From Candidatus Poribacteria bacterium (GTDB taxonomy: Bacteria; Poribacteria; WGA-4E; WGA-3G), in assembly GCA_028820635.1 (NCBI GenBank), contig JAPPIG010000100.1, forward strand, positions 1-64,000: a stretch of DNA of 64,000 bases, in the 5' to 3' direction. A program made the position numbers and the translations under genes. The notes beneath the pieces are model-generated. The model searched no databases. It saw only the letters and a list, made by a program, of their open reading frames with translations, and was not told the origin of the DNA. Positions within the stretch are counted from its first letter, which is position 1; each line of letters opens with the position of its first letter. Shown piece by piece: positions 51,991 to 61,690 of this stretch.

Positions 51991-52019
51991 AATATATCAC
52001 ATTCGATGGATATAGTCAA
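51991..52019 (-). promoter_or_regulatory. Promoter of the TrpD-like gene
   Basis: Minus strand TTGACT, 17-base spacer, TATATT, about 40 bases before the start codon. Confidence 0.6.
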
Positions 52020-52050
52020 ATCCTAATGTTCGTTTGTTCGTTCAATAAAC

Positions 52051-52080
52051 TTGACAGGAAATAAAAAAAGAAGATATAAT
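52051..52080 (+). promoter_or_regulatory. hen1-pnkp promoter
   Basis: TTGACA, 18-base spacer, TATAAT. It gives a leader of about 62 bases before hen1. It is back-to-back with the promoter of the TrpD-like gene. Confidence 0.7.
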
Positions 52081-52148
52081 AATCAACGCTGACACAAAGA
52101 GTCCTATTTTATAGTGCGCTATTACATCTACCCGCTCAATTCATTGTA

Positions 52149-53546
52149 ATGCTATTAACAATCACAACGACCTATTCTCCTGCGACAGACCTTGGATTTT
52201 TGTTGCATAAGCACCCTGAACGACTTCAATCCTTTGAACTTGCTTACGGGCAAGCGCACGTCTTTTATCCAGAGGCTAATAGAAAAAAATGTACCGCTGC
52301 TTTATTACTTGATGTTGATTCTGTAGGGTTGGTTCGTCGTTATCACGGACAGGTGCGGGATAATTTCGCACTTGCAGAATATGTCAACGACCGTCCTTAT
52401 GTTGCCTCCTCATTTATGAGCGTAGCAATCGCAAAAGTATTTAGCAGTGCATTATCTGGGAAAAGTAAAGATCGTCCTGAACTTGTGGAAACACCAATAC
52501 CATTAAGTGCAAAATTGTCTATATTGCCGTGTCGGGGTGGAGAAAAGTTTTTGAGACGGCTCTTTGAGCCACTTGGATATACTGTAAATGCTGAACGACA
52601 CATCTTAGATGCACAGTTCCCAGATTGGGGTGAGAGTCGTTATTTTACCGTCACTATTGATAAAATATGTGTTTTGAGTGAGCTCCTCACACATCTTTAC
52701 GTCTTAATTCCCGTGCTTGATGATGAAAAACATTACTGGGTTGACCAAGCGGAAATAGATAAACTATTGAAACACGGTGGTGATTGGCTTTCCGAACATC
52801 CTGAACAGGAATCTATTGTTAATCGTTACCTGAAACGTCAACGTAGGCTTACCCGTCAGGCACTCGCGCAATTGCGTGAAACAGATGTTGATGAAATTGA
52901 AGAACAGACTCAGGAAGAAGCACAGATTGAAGAACGAATCGGTCTAAACGAAATCCGTTTAACTAAGGCCGCTGAAGTAATCAAAGAGTCTGGGGCAAAA
53001 CGCGTTATTGATTTAGGGTGTGGAGAAGGGAAGCTGCTTCGCAAACTGATGAAAGTGAAACAGTTTGAAGAGATTGTAGGCGTAGATGTTTCACATCAAT
53101 CACTGAAAATCGCACAGCAGCGGTTACATTTTGATCGGCTGCCAGAAAAGCAGAAGGAACGTCTCAAGTTTTTCCAAGGATCGCTCTGCTATCGAGATAA
53201 AAGGTTGGAGGGATATGACGCAGCGGCTGTAATAGAGGTAATTGAACATTTAGATCCTCCCCGTCTTTCTGCCTTTGAAAGGGTTCTATTTGAATTCGCA
53301 CGCCCACAAACGGTTGTTTTGACAACGCCTAACGTGGAATATAACGTGAAGTTTGAGAATCTGCCAGCGGGGCGATTTCGACACAGAGACCACCGTTTTG
53401 AATGGACACGGGAAGAATTTCAATCTTGGGCATCGGATATTTCCAACCGCTTTGGCTATACTGTTGTGTTTCACCCAATCGGAGAAATAGGTGAAAATGT
53501 TGGCTCACCGACTCAGATGGCTGTGTTTACACAAGAAAGATTCTAA
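52149..53546 (+). CDS. hen1: 3'-terminal RNA ribose 2'-O-methyltransferase Hen1
   Basis: A 465-residue bacterial Hen1. The N-terminal half ('MLLTITTTYSPATDLGFLLHKHPERLQS' pattern, seen in its first 28 residues) is the ligase-activating domain peculiar to bacterial Hen1. The C-terminal half is a SAM methyltransferase: 'VIDLGCGEGKLLRKLMK' near 286, the Mn-binding 'VIEVIEHLD' near 360 and 'RHRDHRFEWTREEF' near 412. It methylates the 2'-OH at the 3' end of cleaved RNA so that the repaired junction resists a second cut. It is followed by pnkp 65 bases later, the known partner. No clear ribosome site is seen. Confidence 0.93.
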   Translation: MLLTITTTYSPATDLGFLLHKHPERLQSFELAYGQAHVFYPEANRKKCTAALLLDVDSVGLVRRYHGQVRDNFALAEYVNDRPYVASSFMSVAIAKVFSSALSGKSKDRPELVETPIPLSAKLSILPCRGGEKFLRRLFEPLGYTVNAERHILDAQFPDWGESRYFTVTIDKICVLSELLTHLYVLIPVLDDEKHYWVDQAEIDKLLKHGGDWLSEHPEQESIVNRYLKRQRRLTRQALAQLRETDVDEIEEQTQEEAQIEERIGLNEIRLTKAAEVIKESGAKRVIDLGCGEGKLLRKLMKVKQFEEIVGVDVSHQSLKIAQQRLHFDRLPEKQKERLKFFQGSLCYRDKRLEGYDAAAVIEVIEHLDPPRLSAFERVLFEFARPQTVVLTTPNVEYNVKFENLPAGRFRHRDHRFEWTREEFQSWASDISNRFGYTVVFHPIGEIGENVGSPTQMAVFTQERF

Positions 53547-53610
53547 CAGAAACCTAAATACCATTTCTGACTGCAGTTTGATTAACTATTTGTAATTGAT
53601 TTTAGATGAT

Positions 53611-56175
53611 ATGCTTATCAAAATTCCTGATCCTTCACTTGTAATCCTCATCGGTGCTTCAGGTTCAGGCAAGTCCACCTTTGCGCACAAGCATTTTAAG
53701 TCGACAGAAATACTTTCATCTGATTTCTGCCGTGGTCTTGTTTCTGATAACGAAACTGATCAGTCTGCAACCACTGATGCGTTTGAAGTACTGCATTTCA
53801 TTGCTGCGAAGCGACTCGCCGCTGGAAAATTGACAGTAATTGATGCAACAAACGTTCAATCAGACGCGCGAAAATCGCTGCAGGCACTTGCAAAGGAATA
53901 TCATTATTTAACTGCTGCTATAGTGTTTAATTTCCCAGCTAAACTCTGTCAAGAGAGAAACGATGTGCGTCCTGACCGAAATTTCAAACCACATGTCATT
54001 CGTAACCAGACCAGTCAACTGCGTAGATCACTACGCGGACTTAAGCGCGAAGGTTTTCGCAACTTTTTATATGTTATGTCTTCACCGGAGGAGGTTGAAG
54101 CAGCTCAGGTTGAACGACAACCGATGTGGACGAATCGGAAGGATGAAGTAGGTCCATTTGACATAGTTGGAGATATTCACGGTTGTTATGATGAACTTGT
54201 AGAATTGCTGAAAAAACTCGGTTATGAAATTTCGAATCAACCGGACGGTGGGACAATTGTTAAGCATCCACAGGATAGAAAAGCCGTTTTTGTCGGGGAT
54301 TATGTTGACCGAGGTCCAAAGATTGTTGAAGTATTACGATTGGTTATGGAGATGCAAAAAGTAGGTATGGCAATCTGTGTCCCGGGTAATCATGATACAA
54401 AACTTGCTCGGGCACTCAGAGGTAAAAACGTGAATTCGACTCACGGGTTAGCGGAGTCACTTGTGCAATTGGAAAAAGAATCAGAGGAATTTAAGGCAGA
54501 CATAGCAGAATTTATTGAGAGTATGGTGAGCCACTATGTTTTTGACAACGGCAAACTTGTGATAGCACATGCTGGAATGAAAAAAGAATTTCAAGGAAGA
54601 GCGTCTGGGCGCGTCCGAGAATTTGCACTTTATGGTGAAACCACTGGAGAAACTGACGAATTTGGGTTGCCTGTTCGGCTTAATTGGGCTGAAGAATATC
54701 GCGGTGATGCGACTGTTGTTTATGGACATACGCCTGTTACTGAACCGCAATGGATAAATCGCACAATTAACATTGATACTGGGTGTGTATTCGGCGGCAA
54801 TCTAACAGCATTACGGTATCCCGAAAAAGAACTTGTTTCTGTCCCCGCACGACAAACCTATTATGAACCGGCTAAACCATTCCTTAATGAATCGGACAAA
54901 CAAAAACTATCAGGAATGCAAATTGATGATGGAATTTTGGACATTAATGATGTAATAGGGAGGCGAGTGATTAGCACCCGATTAAATCACAATGTGACAA
55001 TACGTGAAGAGAATACGATCGCAGCACTTGAGGTGATGAGTCGTTTTGCAATAGACCCAAAATGGCTCATCTATCTACCGCCAACAATGTCTCCAACCGA
55101 AACTTCAACCAAACCAAATCTACTTGAACATCCTGCTGAAGGCTTTGCTTATTATCAGAATCAGGGAGTGTCCAATGTAGTTTGGCAAGAGAAACACATG
55201 GGATCGCGTGCTGTCGTTATTGTATGCAAAAGTCCCGATACAGCAAAGAAAAGGTTTAGCATATCAGACGATAGAATTGGCGTCTGTTACACACGCACCG
55301 GCAGACCTTTTTTTGATGATGTCTTGATGGAATCTGAACTGCTTAGACAGGTCAAACAGGCAGCGGATAGTGCTGGATTTTGGGAAACCTTGGATACGGA
55401 TTGGTTTTGTATTGATTGTGAGTTAATGCCGTGGTCTGTAAAAGCACAAGAATTACTGCGACAACAGTACGCGCCCGTAGGCACATCCGCGCATGTTGCT
55501 GTTGGGGATGCGGTTGCTACTTTAGAAACCGCTGGGAAGCGGGGCATTCAGTTGAATGACATATTGGATACTTACCAAGAACGTGCTATTGCAGTCAGTG
55601 AATATGTTAGTGCTTATCAACAATATTGTTGGGATGTACAATCTATTGCGGATCTGAAACTCGCACCGTTTCATCTATTGGCAACAGAAGGGACTGTGCA
55701 TTTTGATAAGGACCACTTGTGGCACATGGAGATGCTTTCAAAACTCTGTAAAGGTTCTGATGATAATCTGTTATTTACCACTACCTATGGGACGGTTGAT
55801 CTCACTGACGAGGCAAGCGAAACTGCAGCGATTCGTAAATGGGAAGAACTCACGGCAATTGGCGGTGAAGGTATTGTTATCAAACCATTGGATTTTATCG
55901 TTAAAGGTAAACGTGGATTGGTTCAACCGGCTGTTAAATGTCGTGGCAGAGAATATCTACGCATTATTTATGGGCCTGAATACACATTACCCCACAATTT
56001 AGAACGTCTGCGATCCAGAGGATTGTCGCATAAACGCGCGCTTGCCATCCGAGAATTCGCATTAGGTGTGGAGGCACTTGAAAGATTTGTGCACTGTGAA
56101 CCTTTGTCCAAAGTTCATGAATGTGTTTTCGGTGTATTAGCACTTGAAAGTGAAACAGTTGATCCCAGGCTATAG
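53611..56175 (+). CDS. pnkp: Polynucleotide kinase-phosphatase-ligase Pnkp (RNA repair)
   Basis: 854 residues from the ATG at 53611, which matches the short N-terminus of known Pnkp (the TTG at 53596 is the alternative). Three enzymes in one: a 5'-OH kinase with P-loop 'GASGSGKSTFAHKHF' near residue 15; a 2',3'-phosphatase of the metallophosphoesterase type with 'GDIHGCYDEL' near 187, 'GDYVDRGPK' and 'PGNHD'; and a ligase/adenylyltransferase with the nucleotidyl lysine in 'WQEKHMGSRAVVIV' near 528, plus the C-terminal helical module. It forms a complex with Hen1 that heals and seals tRNA or rRNA cut by ribotoxins. Length is as expected for the family (about 850-870). Confidence 0.93.
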   Translation: MLIKIPDPSLVILIGASGSGKSTFAHKHFKSTEILSSDFCRGLVSDNETDQSATTDAFEVLHFIAAKRLAAGKLTVIDATNVQSDARKSLQALAKEYHYLTAAIVFNFPAKLCQERNDVRPDRNFKPHVIRNQTSQLRRSLRGLKREGFRNFLYVMSSPEEVEAAQVERQPMWTNRKDEVGPFDIVGDIHGCYDELVELLKKLGYEISNQPDGGTIVKHPQDRKAVFVGDYVDRGPKIVEVLRLVMEMQKVGMAICVPGNHDTKLARALRGKNVNSTHGLAESLVQLEKESEEFKADIAEFIESMVSHYVFDNGKLVIAHAGMKKEFQGRASGRVREFALYGETTGETDEFGLPVRLNWAEEYRGDATVVYGHTPVTEPQWINRTINIDTGCVFGGNLTALRYPEKELVSVPARQTYYEPAKPFLNESDKQKLSGMQIDDGILDINDVIGRRVISTRLNHNVTIREENTIAALEVMSRFAIDPKWLIYLPPTMSPTETSTKPNLLEHPAEGFAYYQNQGVSNVVWQEKHMGSRAVVIVCKSPDTAKKRFSISDDRIGVCYTRTGRPFFDDVLMESELLRQVKQAADSAGFWETLDTDWFCIDCELMPWSVKAQELLRQQYAPVGTSAHVAVGDAVATLETAGKRGIQLNDILDTYQERAIAVSEYVSAYQQYCWDVQSIADLKLAPFHLLATEGTVHFDKDHLWHMEMLSKLCKGSDDNLLFTTTYGTVDLTDEASETAAIRKWEELTAIGGEGIVIKPLDFIVKGKRGLVQPAVKCRGREYLRIIYGPEYTLPHNLERLRSRGLSHKRALAIREFALGVEALERFVHCEPLSKVHECVFGVLALESETVDPRL

Positions 56176-56227
56176 TAGAAGTTCAATTATTGAAGAAATT
56201 TTATGAAAATTACAACATAAATGAGAA

Positions 56228-57118
56228 ATGAAGATTCAGTATTTTCGATTATTATTTTATATACTTATTTTTGGTTTTATATTGACGGTATGTGGATGCC
56301 AAGATTCAACTCCAGTTAATGGTGACAAAAACGATTCTGAAGTTGTACTACGAGACTACATATTTTCTGGGAACGAAACTTGGGAGTCAGAGAAAACCTA
56401 TATTGTACATGGAACATTAGAGATTCCGCCTAACATTGTACTTGAAGTATTGCCTGGAACAATTGTTAAATTCGGTAGAGATGCGCTAATCAAGGTGAGA
56501 GGAACGTTGAAGATTGGAACACCACTATTACAGGATGGGGTGGATGAATTAGTAAATTTAACTTCAAATAATAGTAATCCAGAATCTGGTGATTGGAAAG
56601 GTATTCTATTTGATCACACACATGGTATAGATAGTTTCCTCAGGGGAACAGTGGTAGAATACGGAGAGATCGCACTTGATGTGAAAACATCCTCCCCAAA
56701 GATCATAGATTCTACATTTCGTTATAATGGAACCGCAATTGCATTAGATGGGAGTAACGCCATAATCCAGTATAATGCCATTCATGATAATAACATCGGT
56801 ATATATACTATTGGACGGCAAACTCGTCCACAAATTGAAAGAAATAACATTATGGAAAATGATACCGGAATTTTCTGTGAGAATGTCCAATCAATCATTG
56901 AAAATAATAATCTTGAAAACAACAATTACGCGTTAAGTTTAAATGTAAAATTTGATCTTGGAATTTCCAACAATTGGTGGGGAACAGTTGTCAATGCAGA
57001 AATTGATAGAATGATCTTAGATTCTAATGACTCAAACATTATAACAAAACCACTTGGAACGGTCCATTATGAGCCAATTGCAGAAACACGCTTTGCAGAT
57101 GCTGGTCCTCAGGAGTAA
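56228..57118 (+). CDS. Lipoprotein with parallel beta-helix (right-handed) domain
   Basis: A 296-residue protein with a lipoprotein signal ('FILTVCGC', Cys about 25). Residues about 45-250 form rungs of a right-handed parallel beta-helix: 'GTLEIPPNIVLEVLPGTIVK' is a typical N-cap, then 'ALDVKTSSPKIIDSTF', 'NAIIQYNAIHDNNIGIYT' and 'PQIERNNIMENDTGIF'. These NosD/pectate-lyase-like rungs generally bind carbohydrate or act as structural modules; no catalytic triad is recognised. It is followed by a glycosyltransferase gene six bases later. Confidence 0.75.
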   Translation: MKIQYFRLLFYILIFGFILTVCGCQDSTPVNGDKNDSEVVLRDYIFSGNETWESEKTYIVHGTLEIPPNIVLEVLPGTIVKFGRDALIKVRGTLKIGTPLLQDGVDELVNLTSNNSNPESGDWKGILFDHTHGIDSFLRGTVVEYGEIALDVKTSSPKIIDSTFRYNGTAIALDGSNAIIQYNAIHDNNIGIYTIGRQTRPQIERNNIMENDTGIFCENVQSIIENNNLENNNYALSLNVKFDLGISNNWWGTVVNAEIDRMILDSNDSNIITKPLGTVHYEPIAETRFADAGPQE

Positions 57119-57124
57119 CGGGTT

Positions 57125-58327
57125 ATGCTGACAATATTAAACGTTTCCCAAAATCATTATATTCGCGGCGGTTCTGATCGGTATTTCTTCACGATGGCGG
57201 AATTATTGCAAAAACATGGACACAACGTAATACCGTTCACCGCAGCAAACCCCAAAAATGAACACTCTGAATGGGAACAATATTTCCCGCGTGCAGCGGA
57301 TTTTGAAAAACCTAAACCGATAGATTTACTCCGTTTTTTATATTCACGTGATGCTGTTAAATCGATTCAAAAATTGTTGGACAATACAGCTGTGGATATC
57401 GCACACTTTCATATTTACTATGGAAAATTGACTGCATCAATTTTGGGAAGTCTTAAAAAAGCAGGAATTCCTCTAATTCAGACATTGCACGAATACAAAT
57501 TAACTTGTCCTGTCTATAGTCATCTGTCAAACGATGTGATATGTGAAGCATGCGAAGGCAAACACTTTTGGCGTGCCCTGCCAAAGCGATGTAATAGAGG
57601 TTCACTTGCACGCACAGCATTAAGTGTTACAGAGTCCTATGTTTCACGACAATTAGGCGCCGTTGAAAAGTTTGACCATTTCATTTCCGTTTCTCATTTT
57701 CTTCGAAAAAAAATGATACAGTATGGAATTCCTGAAGAAAAGATTTCAACGGTCCATAACTTTGCAGATGTTTCTGACATTACGCCAAGTTTCTCTATCG
57801 GTGAATATGTACTCTATTTTGGCAGGGTGCATCGGAGTAAAGGTATTTTGACACTGATAGAGGCTGCAGCTCCGCTTAAACAGGTGCCACTCTATATCGT
57901 TGGTGACGGTGAAGCGATGCCTGAAGTTCAAGAAATTGTAGAACAGAACGGGTGTGAACATATTCGTCTTTTAGGATTTAAACAGGGTGATGAATTACAA
58001 GAACTGATTCTAAATAGCATCTGTACAGTTTTGCCGTCCGAATGGTATGAAAATTGCCCTATGTCTGTTTTAGAATCCTTTGCTTATGGGAAACCGGTGA
58101 TTGGTGCGGATATTGGTGGTATCCCAGAATTAATTAAGGACGAAGTTGATGGATTTCTCGTTCCCTCAGCTGGAACAGAAGCATTACGAGAGAAATTGTT
58201 ATGGATGTCTGAACATAGAACTGACGCTGTGGAAATGGGAAAAGCTGGACGCAAAAAAATGGAGACAGAATTTAATGCAGATATTCATTATCAGAAAATA
58301 TTTAACATTTATGAAAAGTTTTTGTAA
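57125..58327 (+). CDS. GT4-family glycosyltransferase (GT-B fold)
   Basis: A 400-residue GT-B glycosyltransferase. The N-terminal domain has 'SQNHYIRGGSDRYFFTMAEL' (the GGS...Y start typical of these enzymes), and 'LIQTLHEYKLTCPVYSHL' precedes a small Cys cluster 'CEACEGKHFW' (C-x2-C, with two more cysteines at 'LTC' and 'RCN'). In the C-terminal domain 'YVLYFGRVHRSKGILTLIEA' and the E-x7-E motif 'VLPSEWYENCPMSVLESFAY' bind the donor phosphate. It probably builds a surface polysaccharide or capsule; acceptor unknown. It starts six bases after the beta-helix lipoprotein. Confidence 0.88.
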   Translation: MLTILNVSQNHYIRGGSDRYFFTMAELLQKHGHNVIPFTAANPKNEHSEWEQYFPRAADFEKPKPIDLLRFLYSRDAVKSIQKLLDNTAVDIAHFHIYYGKLTASILGSLKKAGIPLIQTLHEYKLTCPVYSHLSNDVICEACEGKHFWRALPKRCNRGSLARTALSVTESYVSRQLGAVEKFDHFISVSHFLRKKMIQYGIPEEKISTVHNFADVSDITPSFSIGEYVLYFGRVHRSKGILTLIEAAAPLKQVPLYIVGDGEAMPEVQEIVEQNGCEHIRLLGFKQGDELQELILNSICTVLPSEWYENCPMSVLESFAYGKPVIGADIGGIPELIKDEVDGFLVPSAGTEALREKLLWMSEHRTDAVEMGKAGRKKMETEFNADIHYQKIFNIYEKFL

Positions 58328-58478
58328 AATTAAAAATGTAAAATATTGTTTTTTCTATAGTTATGATGTGCTAAAATAGTTTCGTAAATTATATGAGACA
58401 GCAGTCACCAACTTAATTGGCACTGAATGCTGTAATCTCATTAAATCAATTCATATTTCAAAGTATAAGAGGATTAAA

Positions 58479-59129
58479 ATGGTAAAATTTCAGTTAACAA
58501 TAATTTTAATATTGCTTGGTTGTGTCGTATTTATATCGTGTGAGAAAGCATCGCAAATGTTAGATCCTGTTATGCCAGATACGGATTCCATGGAATCTAT
58601 GGATTCAATGGATACCTCAGATACAGGGATGATGGATACTGATAAAATGATGGATATGATGGACGCCGTTTTGGAAGGGTCCCCAGTTGTAATTAACGAA
58701 TTGATGGCAGATAACGACAATACCGTTCCTGACCCACAAGGCGACTATGACGACTGGCTTGAATTGCACAATCGGACCGATATGGCGCTACCGTTAACAG
58801 GACTGTATCTGAGTGATAAAGAGGACAATCCTACAAAATGGGCATTTCCAGAAAATACTGTAATCCCGGCAAACGGATATTTGATTGTATGGTTAGATGA
58901 AGATCATGATGACGAAAATGCTACCGAGGGGCTGCATGCTAACTTCAAGTTATCTAAAGGTGGTGAGACGGTCATGCTTGTGGATACTGACGCACGGGGT
59001 AACCAAGTGTTGGATAGTGTGACATTTGGAGAACAAGAAACAGATGTTGCCTATGGACGCTTGCCGAATGGCACTGGAGATTTCCAAGTTGTAGCGGCAA
59101 CGCCTAAAGCGGAAAATCTGGCTCAATAG
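58479..59129 (+). CDS. Lipoprotein with Met/Asp-rich segment and lamin-tail domain
   Basis: A 216-residue protein with AGAGGAT before the ATG. Lipobox 'VVFISC' (Cys 21). Residues about 30-66 are almost entirely Met, Asp and Ser ('DSMESMDSMDTSD', 'MMDTDKMMDMMDAV'), a composition unlike the rest; such segments could chelate metal but could also be a flexible spacer. The rest is a lamin-tail domain, an Ig-like fold often on bacterial surface proteins: 'VINELMADNDNTVPDP', 'WLELHNRTDMALPLTGLYLS', 'GYLIVWLDED' and 'VAYGRLPNGTGDFQVV'. No catalytic motif. Location: outer-membrane or periplasmic face. Confidence 0.78.
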   Translation: MVKFQLTIILILLGCVVFISCEKASQMLDPVMPDTDSMESMDSMDTSDTGMMDTDKMMDMMDAVLEGSPVVINELMADNDNTVPDPQGDYDDWLELHNRTDMALPLTGLYLSDKEDNPTKWAFPENTVIPANGYLIVWLDEDHDDENATEGLHANFKLSKGGETVMLVDTDARGNQVLDSVTFGEQETDVAYGRLPNGTGDFQVVAATPKAENLAQ

Positions 59130-59221
59130 AATTTCGGTTGTTATCTATATTCTTCAGAGAAATCTTGGTTTCAAAACTTTCTTTCAGAAGCAGTAACTAA
59201 CCAGTTTAGAAAGTGCAAGGT

Positions 59222-59266
59222 TGGAAGATTAAGGGAGATACACTTGTTATCTTGCTTTTTCTTCCA
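59222..59266. terminator. Hairpin upstream of the LRR array
   Basis: GGAAGA...GAGATA and TATCTT...TCTTCC form an imperfect stem around a short loop, in the gap between the lamin-tail gene and the first LRR gene. Likely the end of the lamin-tail transcript. Confidence 0.4.
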
Positions 59267-59320
59267 GTCTTTCAAATATAACATTGAAGTTCTAATTTTG
59301 CGTTAAGGAGTACAAATCTT

Positions 59321-61657
59321 TTGAAATTTCCCACATTTACTGAATCAACGCATATAGTGTTTAAAAGGCACTACCTGAATTCCGCCCTGGTGCTAAAATT
59401 GATTATTGCTTTGGGCATACTTTTTTTTCTGTCACACCAGATAGCAACCGCACAAACCGTCCACATTCCTGATCCCGGCCTTCGCGCTGCACTTGAGTTG
59501 GCATTAGGTAAAGAAGCAGGTGACGACATCACCCGGGCGGATATGGAAAGTTTGGAATCACTTCAAGCCAGCAGATGTCGCTTTATTAGGTTGAAGGATA
59601 CTAATAATTGGGGAATTCCGAGCCGTTGGATATGTGAGTCTCCTAATGATACGTTTGAGCCTGCCGTTAAAAAACTGACAGGCCTTGAGTATGCTACAAA
59701 TTTGACCGAGCTGCATCTTGGCCGTAATCAAATATCTGATGTATCTCCCCTCCAAAATTTAACAACATTGACATATCTTGATCTTGGTGCCAACTGGCGA
59801 ATATCAGATGTGACCCCGTTGAGAAATTTGGTGAACTTAACGTTCTTAAATCTTCGAGGGAACGGAATATCAGATGTGTCCTCACTCAGTGGTTTAACAA
59901 AACTGGTTGACTTGGACCTTCACTTCAACAGGATTACAGATCTTAGTCCACTCAGAAACTTTACAAACTTAATCTTTCTGGGGCTGCGCGGCAACGAAAT
60001 ATCTGATGTATCTCCCCTTGAAAACTTGACAAACTTAACCCATCTAAGTCTAAGAGATAACCAAATAGTGGATGTATCTGTACTCCAAAATTTTACAAAT
60101 ATGACAGGAATGGACCTCCAATCTAATCGGATATCGGATATATCTCCGCTCAACACTTTGACAGAATTAGTTTTTCTTGACATTGATAGTAACGTCGTCT
60201 CGGATATATCCGCACTTGAAAACATGACAAAACTGACACGACTTGATATTTCAGACAACTTTATTTCGGATATATCTCCACTCAGTGCTATCAAAAATCT
60301 GAGTCGGGTAGATATTGATGATAATCCTCTATCGGATGTTTCCCCACTCAAAGATCTTACAAAATTGACATTTTTGGATCTTGACGACAATCAGATATCG
60401 GATATATCCCCGCTCAGCAATTTAATAAACTTGAAATGGCTTGACCTTGACGACAATCAGATATCGGATATATTCCCACTCAGTGCTATGACAAGGTTAA
60501 CATACCTGGATCTTGATGGCAATAAGATATCAAATGTAACTCCGCTTATGGCTTTGACAAGATTAACGGAATTAGACCTTGATGGTAATCAGATATCAGA
60601 TGTGTCAGCACTGAGCGGTTTAGAAAGGTTGATGTTTCTTGATCTTCACGACAACATCATATCAGATGCAACCCCTCTCCAAAACTTGACAAGACTAACA
60701 TTTTTGGATCTTGACGACAATTTAATATCAGATGTGTCGGCACTGAGTGATTTAGTAAAGCTGATGGAGTTGGATCTTGATGGCAATAAAATATCAAATA
60801 TAACACCACTCCAAAATTTGACAAATCTAACATTGCTTGATCTCCGAGACAATGCTATATCGGATGTGTCGGCACTTAGTGGTATGATAAATCTGACCGT
60901 ATTAGATATCAGTGAAAACCATATATCAGATTTTACTCCGATTGCAGGGTTAATAGAAAATTTAATAGAATATGACAACAGTAACCAAACACTGCCTGCC
61001 TATAAACCAGAGGATGTGAATCGTGATGGTGTCATAAATATAACCGATCTTGTCTTAATTGCAACCAACTTTGATGATCCAGACTTGAATGCTCTTGCAC
61101 GGATCAATATATATCCGGATGTAAACAGCGATGGTGTTGTGGATATAAGAGATTTAGTTCTTACCGCTTCAAAAATAGGGTCATCTGCTGCCGCCTCAAC
61201 ACTCAACAGAAACTCATTTGAAACCTCCAAACTCACTCCCGAGAATCTGGAGCAGTGGATACAACTCGCAAAACAAATTGATTCGCAAGAACCAGACATA
61301 TATAGGGGAATTGTTGTCTTGGAACAATTATTGGCAGTTCTATCCTCTGTGGAAGAACTACCAACTGAGACAGCACTACTGGCGAACTATCCAAATCCGT
61401 TTAATCCTGAGACATGGATACCGTATCAGTTGGCAAGACCGGCGAAGGTTGTTATCACTGTCCATTCTGCTGATGGAAAACTTGTTCGGGAGTTGGAGTT
61501 AGGACAATTGTCTGCGGGCATTTACGATACTAAATCCCGTGCTGCCCATTGGGACGGACGAAATGAATTTGGTGAAACTGTGTCAAGTGGAGTCTATTTC
61601 TATACGCTGACTGCCGATGATTTTAAGGCTACGGGCAAAATGTTCATCCGGAAGTAA
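59321..61657 (+). CDS. Secreted LRR protein with dockerin loops and C-terminal sorting tail, 1 of 3
   Basis: A 778-residue protein. TTG start nine bases after AAGGAG. Signal peptide ends near 'QIATAQ' (about residue 44). A cap of about 80 residues ('IPDPGLRAALELALGK') precedes 19 leucine-rich repeats of 22 residues (consensus LT.LDL..N.ISD.SPL.NLT.), the internalin-like SDS22 class, covering about residues 125-545. Then two dockerin-like Ca loops ('DVNRDGVINITDLV', 'DVNSDGVVDIRDLV'), a helix and the tail 'LLANYPNPFNPETWIPYQL...' ending in a beta-rich domain. This tail is shared by the second LRR protein and the metalloprotease. It is probably a surface adhesin or binding scaffold; ligand unknown. 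Confidence 0.85.
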   Translation: MKFPTFTESTHIVFKRHYLNSALVLKLIIALGILFFLSHQIATAQTVHIPDPGLRAALELALGKEAGDDITRADMESLESLQASRCRFIRLKDTNNWGIPSRWICESPNDTFEPAVKKLTGLEYATNLTELHLGRNQISDVSPLQNLTTLTYLDLGANWRISDVTPLRNLVNLTFLNLRGNGISDVSSLSGLTKLVDLDLHFNRITDLSPLRNFTNLIFLGLRGNEISDVSPLENLTNLTHLSLRDNQIVDVSVLQNFTNMTGMDLQSNRISDISPLNTLTELVFLDIDSNVVSDISALENMTKLTRLDISDNFISDISPLSAIKNLSRVDIDDNPLSDVSPLKDLTKLTFLDLDDNQISDISPLSNLINLKWLDLDDNQISDIFPLSAMTRLTYLDLDGNKISNVTPLMALTRLTELDLDGNQISDVSALSGLERLMFLDLHDNIISDATPLQNLTRLTFLDLDDNLISDVSALSDLVKLMELDLDGNKISNITPLQNLTNLTLLDLRDNAISDVSALSGMINLTVLDISENHISDFTPIAGLIENLIEYDNSNQTLPAYKPEDVNRDGVINITDLVLIATNFDDPDLNALARINIYPDVNSDGVVDIRDLVLTASKIGSSAAASTLNRNSFETSKLTPENLEQWIQLAKQIDSQEPDIYRGIVVLEQLLAVLSSVEELPTETALLANYPNPFNPETWIPYQLARPAKVVITVHSADGKLVRELELGQLSAGIYDTKSRAAHWDGRNEFGETVSSGVYFYTLTADDFKATGKMFIRK

Positions 61658-61690
61658 TGTTAAATTATGCGATGTAAGTGCCATAATCTA

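Noticed and set aside
59690..60960. Possible CRISPR-like or satellite array because of 66-bp periodicity
   Set aside because: The period is 22 codons and keeps the LRR consensus; no identical direct repeats with unique spacers.
59920..60978. Antisense open frames of 156 and 110 codons opposite the LRR gene
   Set aside because: They mirror the LRR codon pattern (repeated SDIS-like text) and have no start signals; shadow frames.
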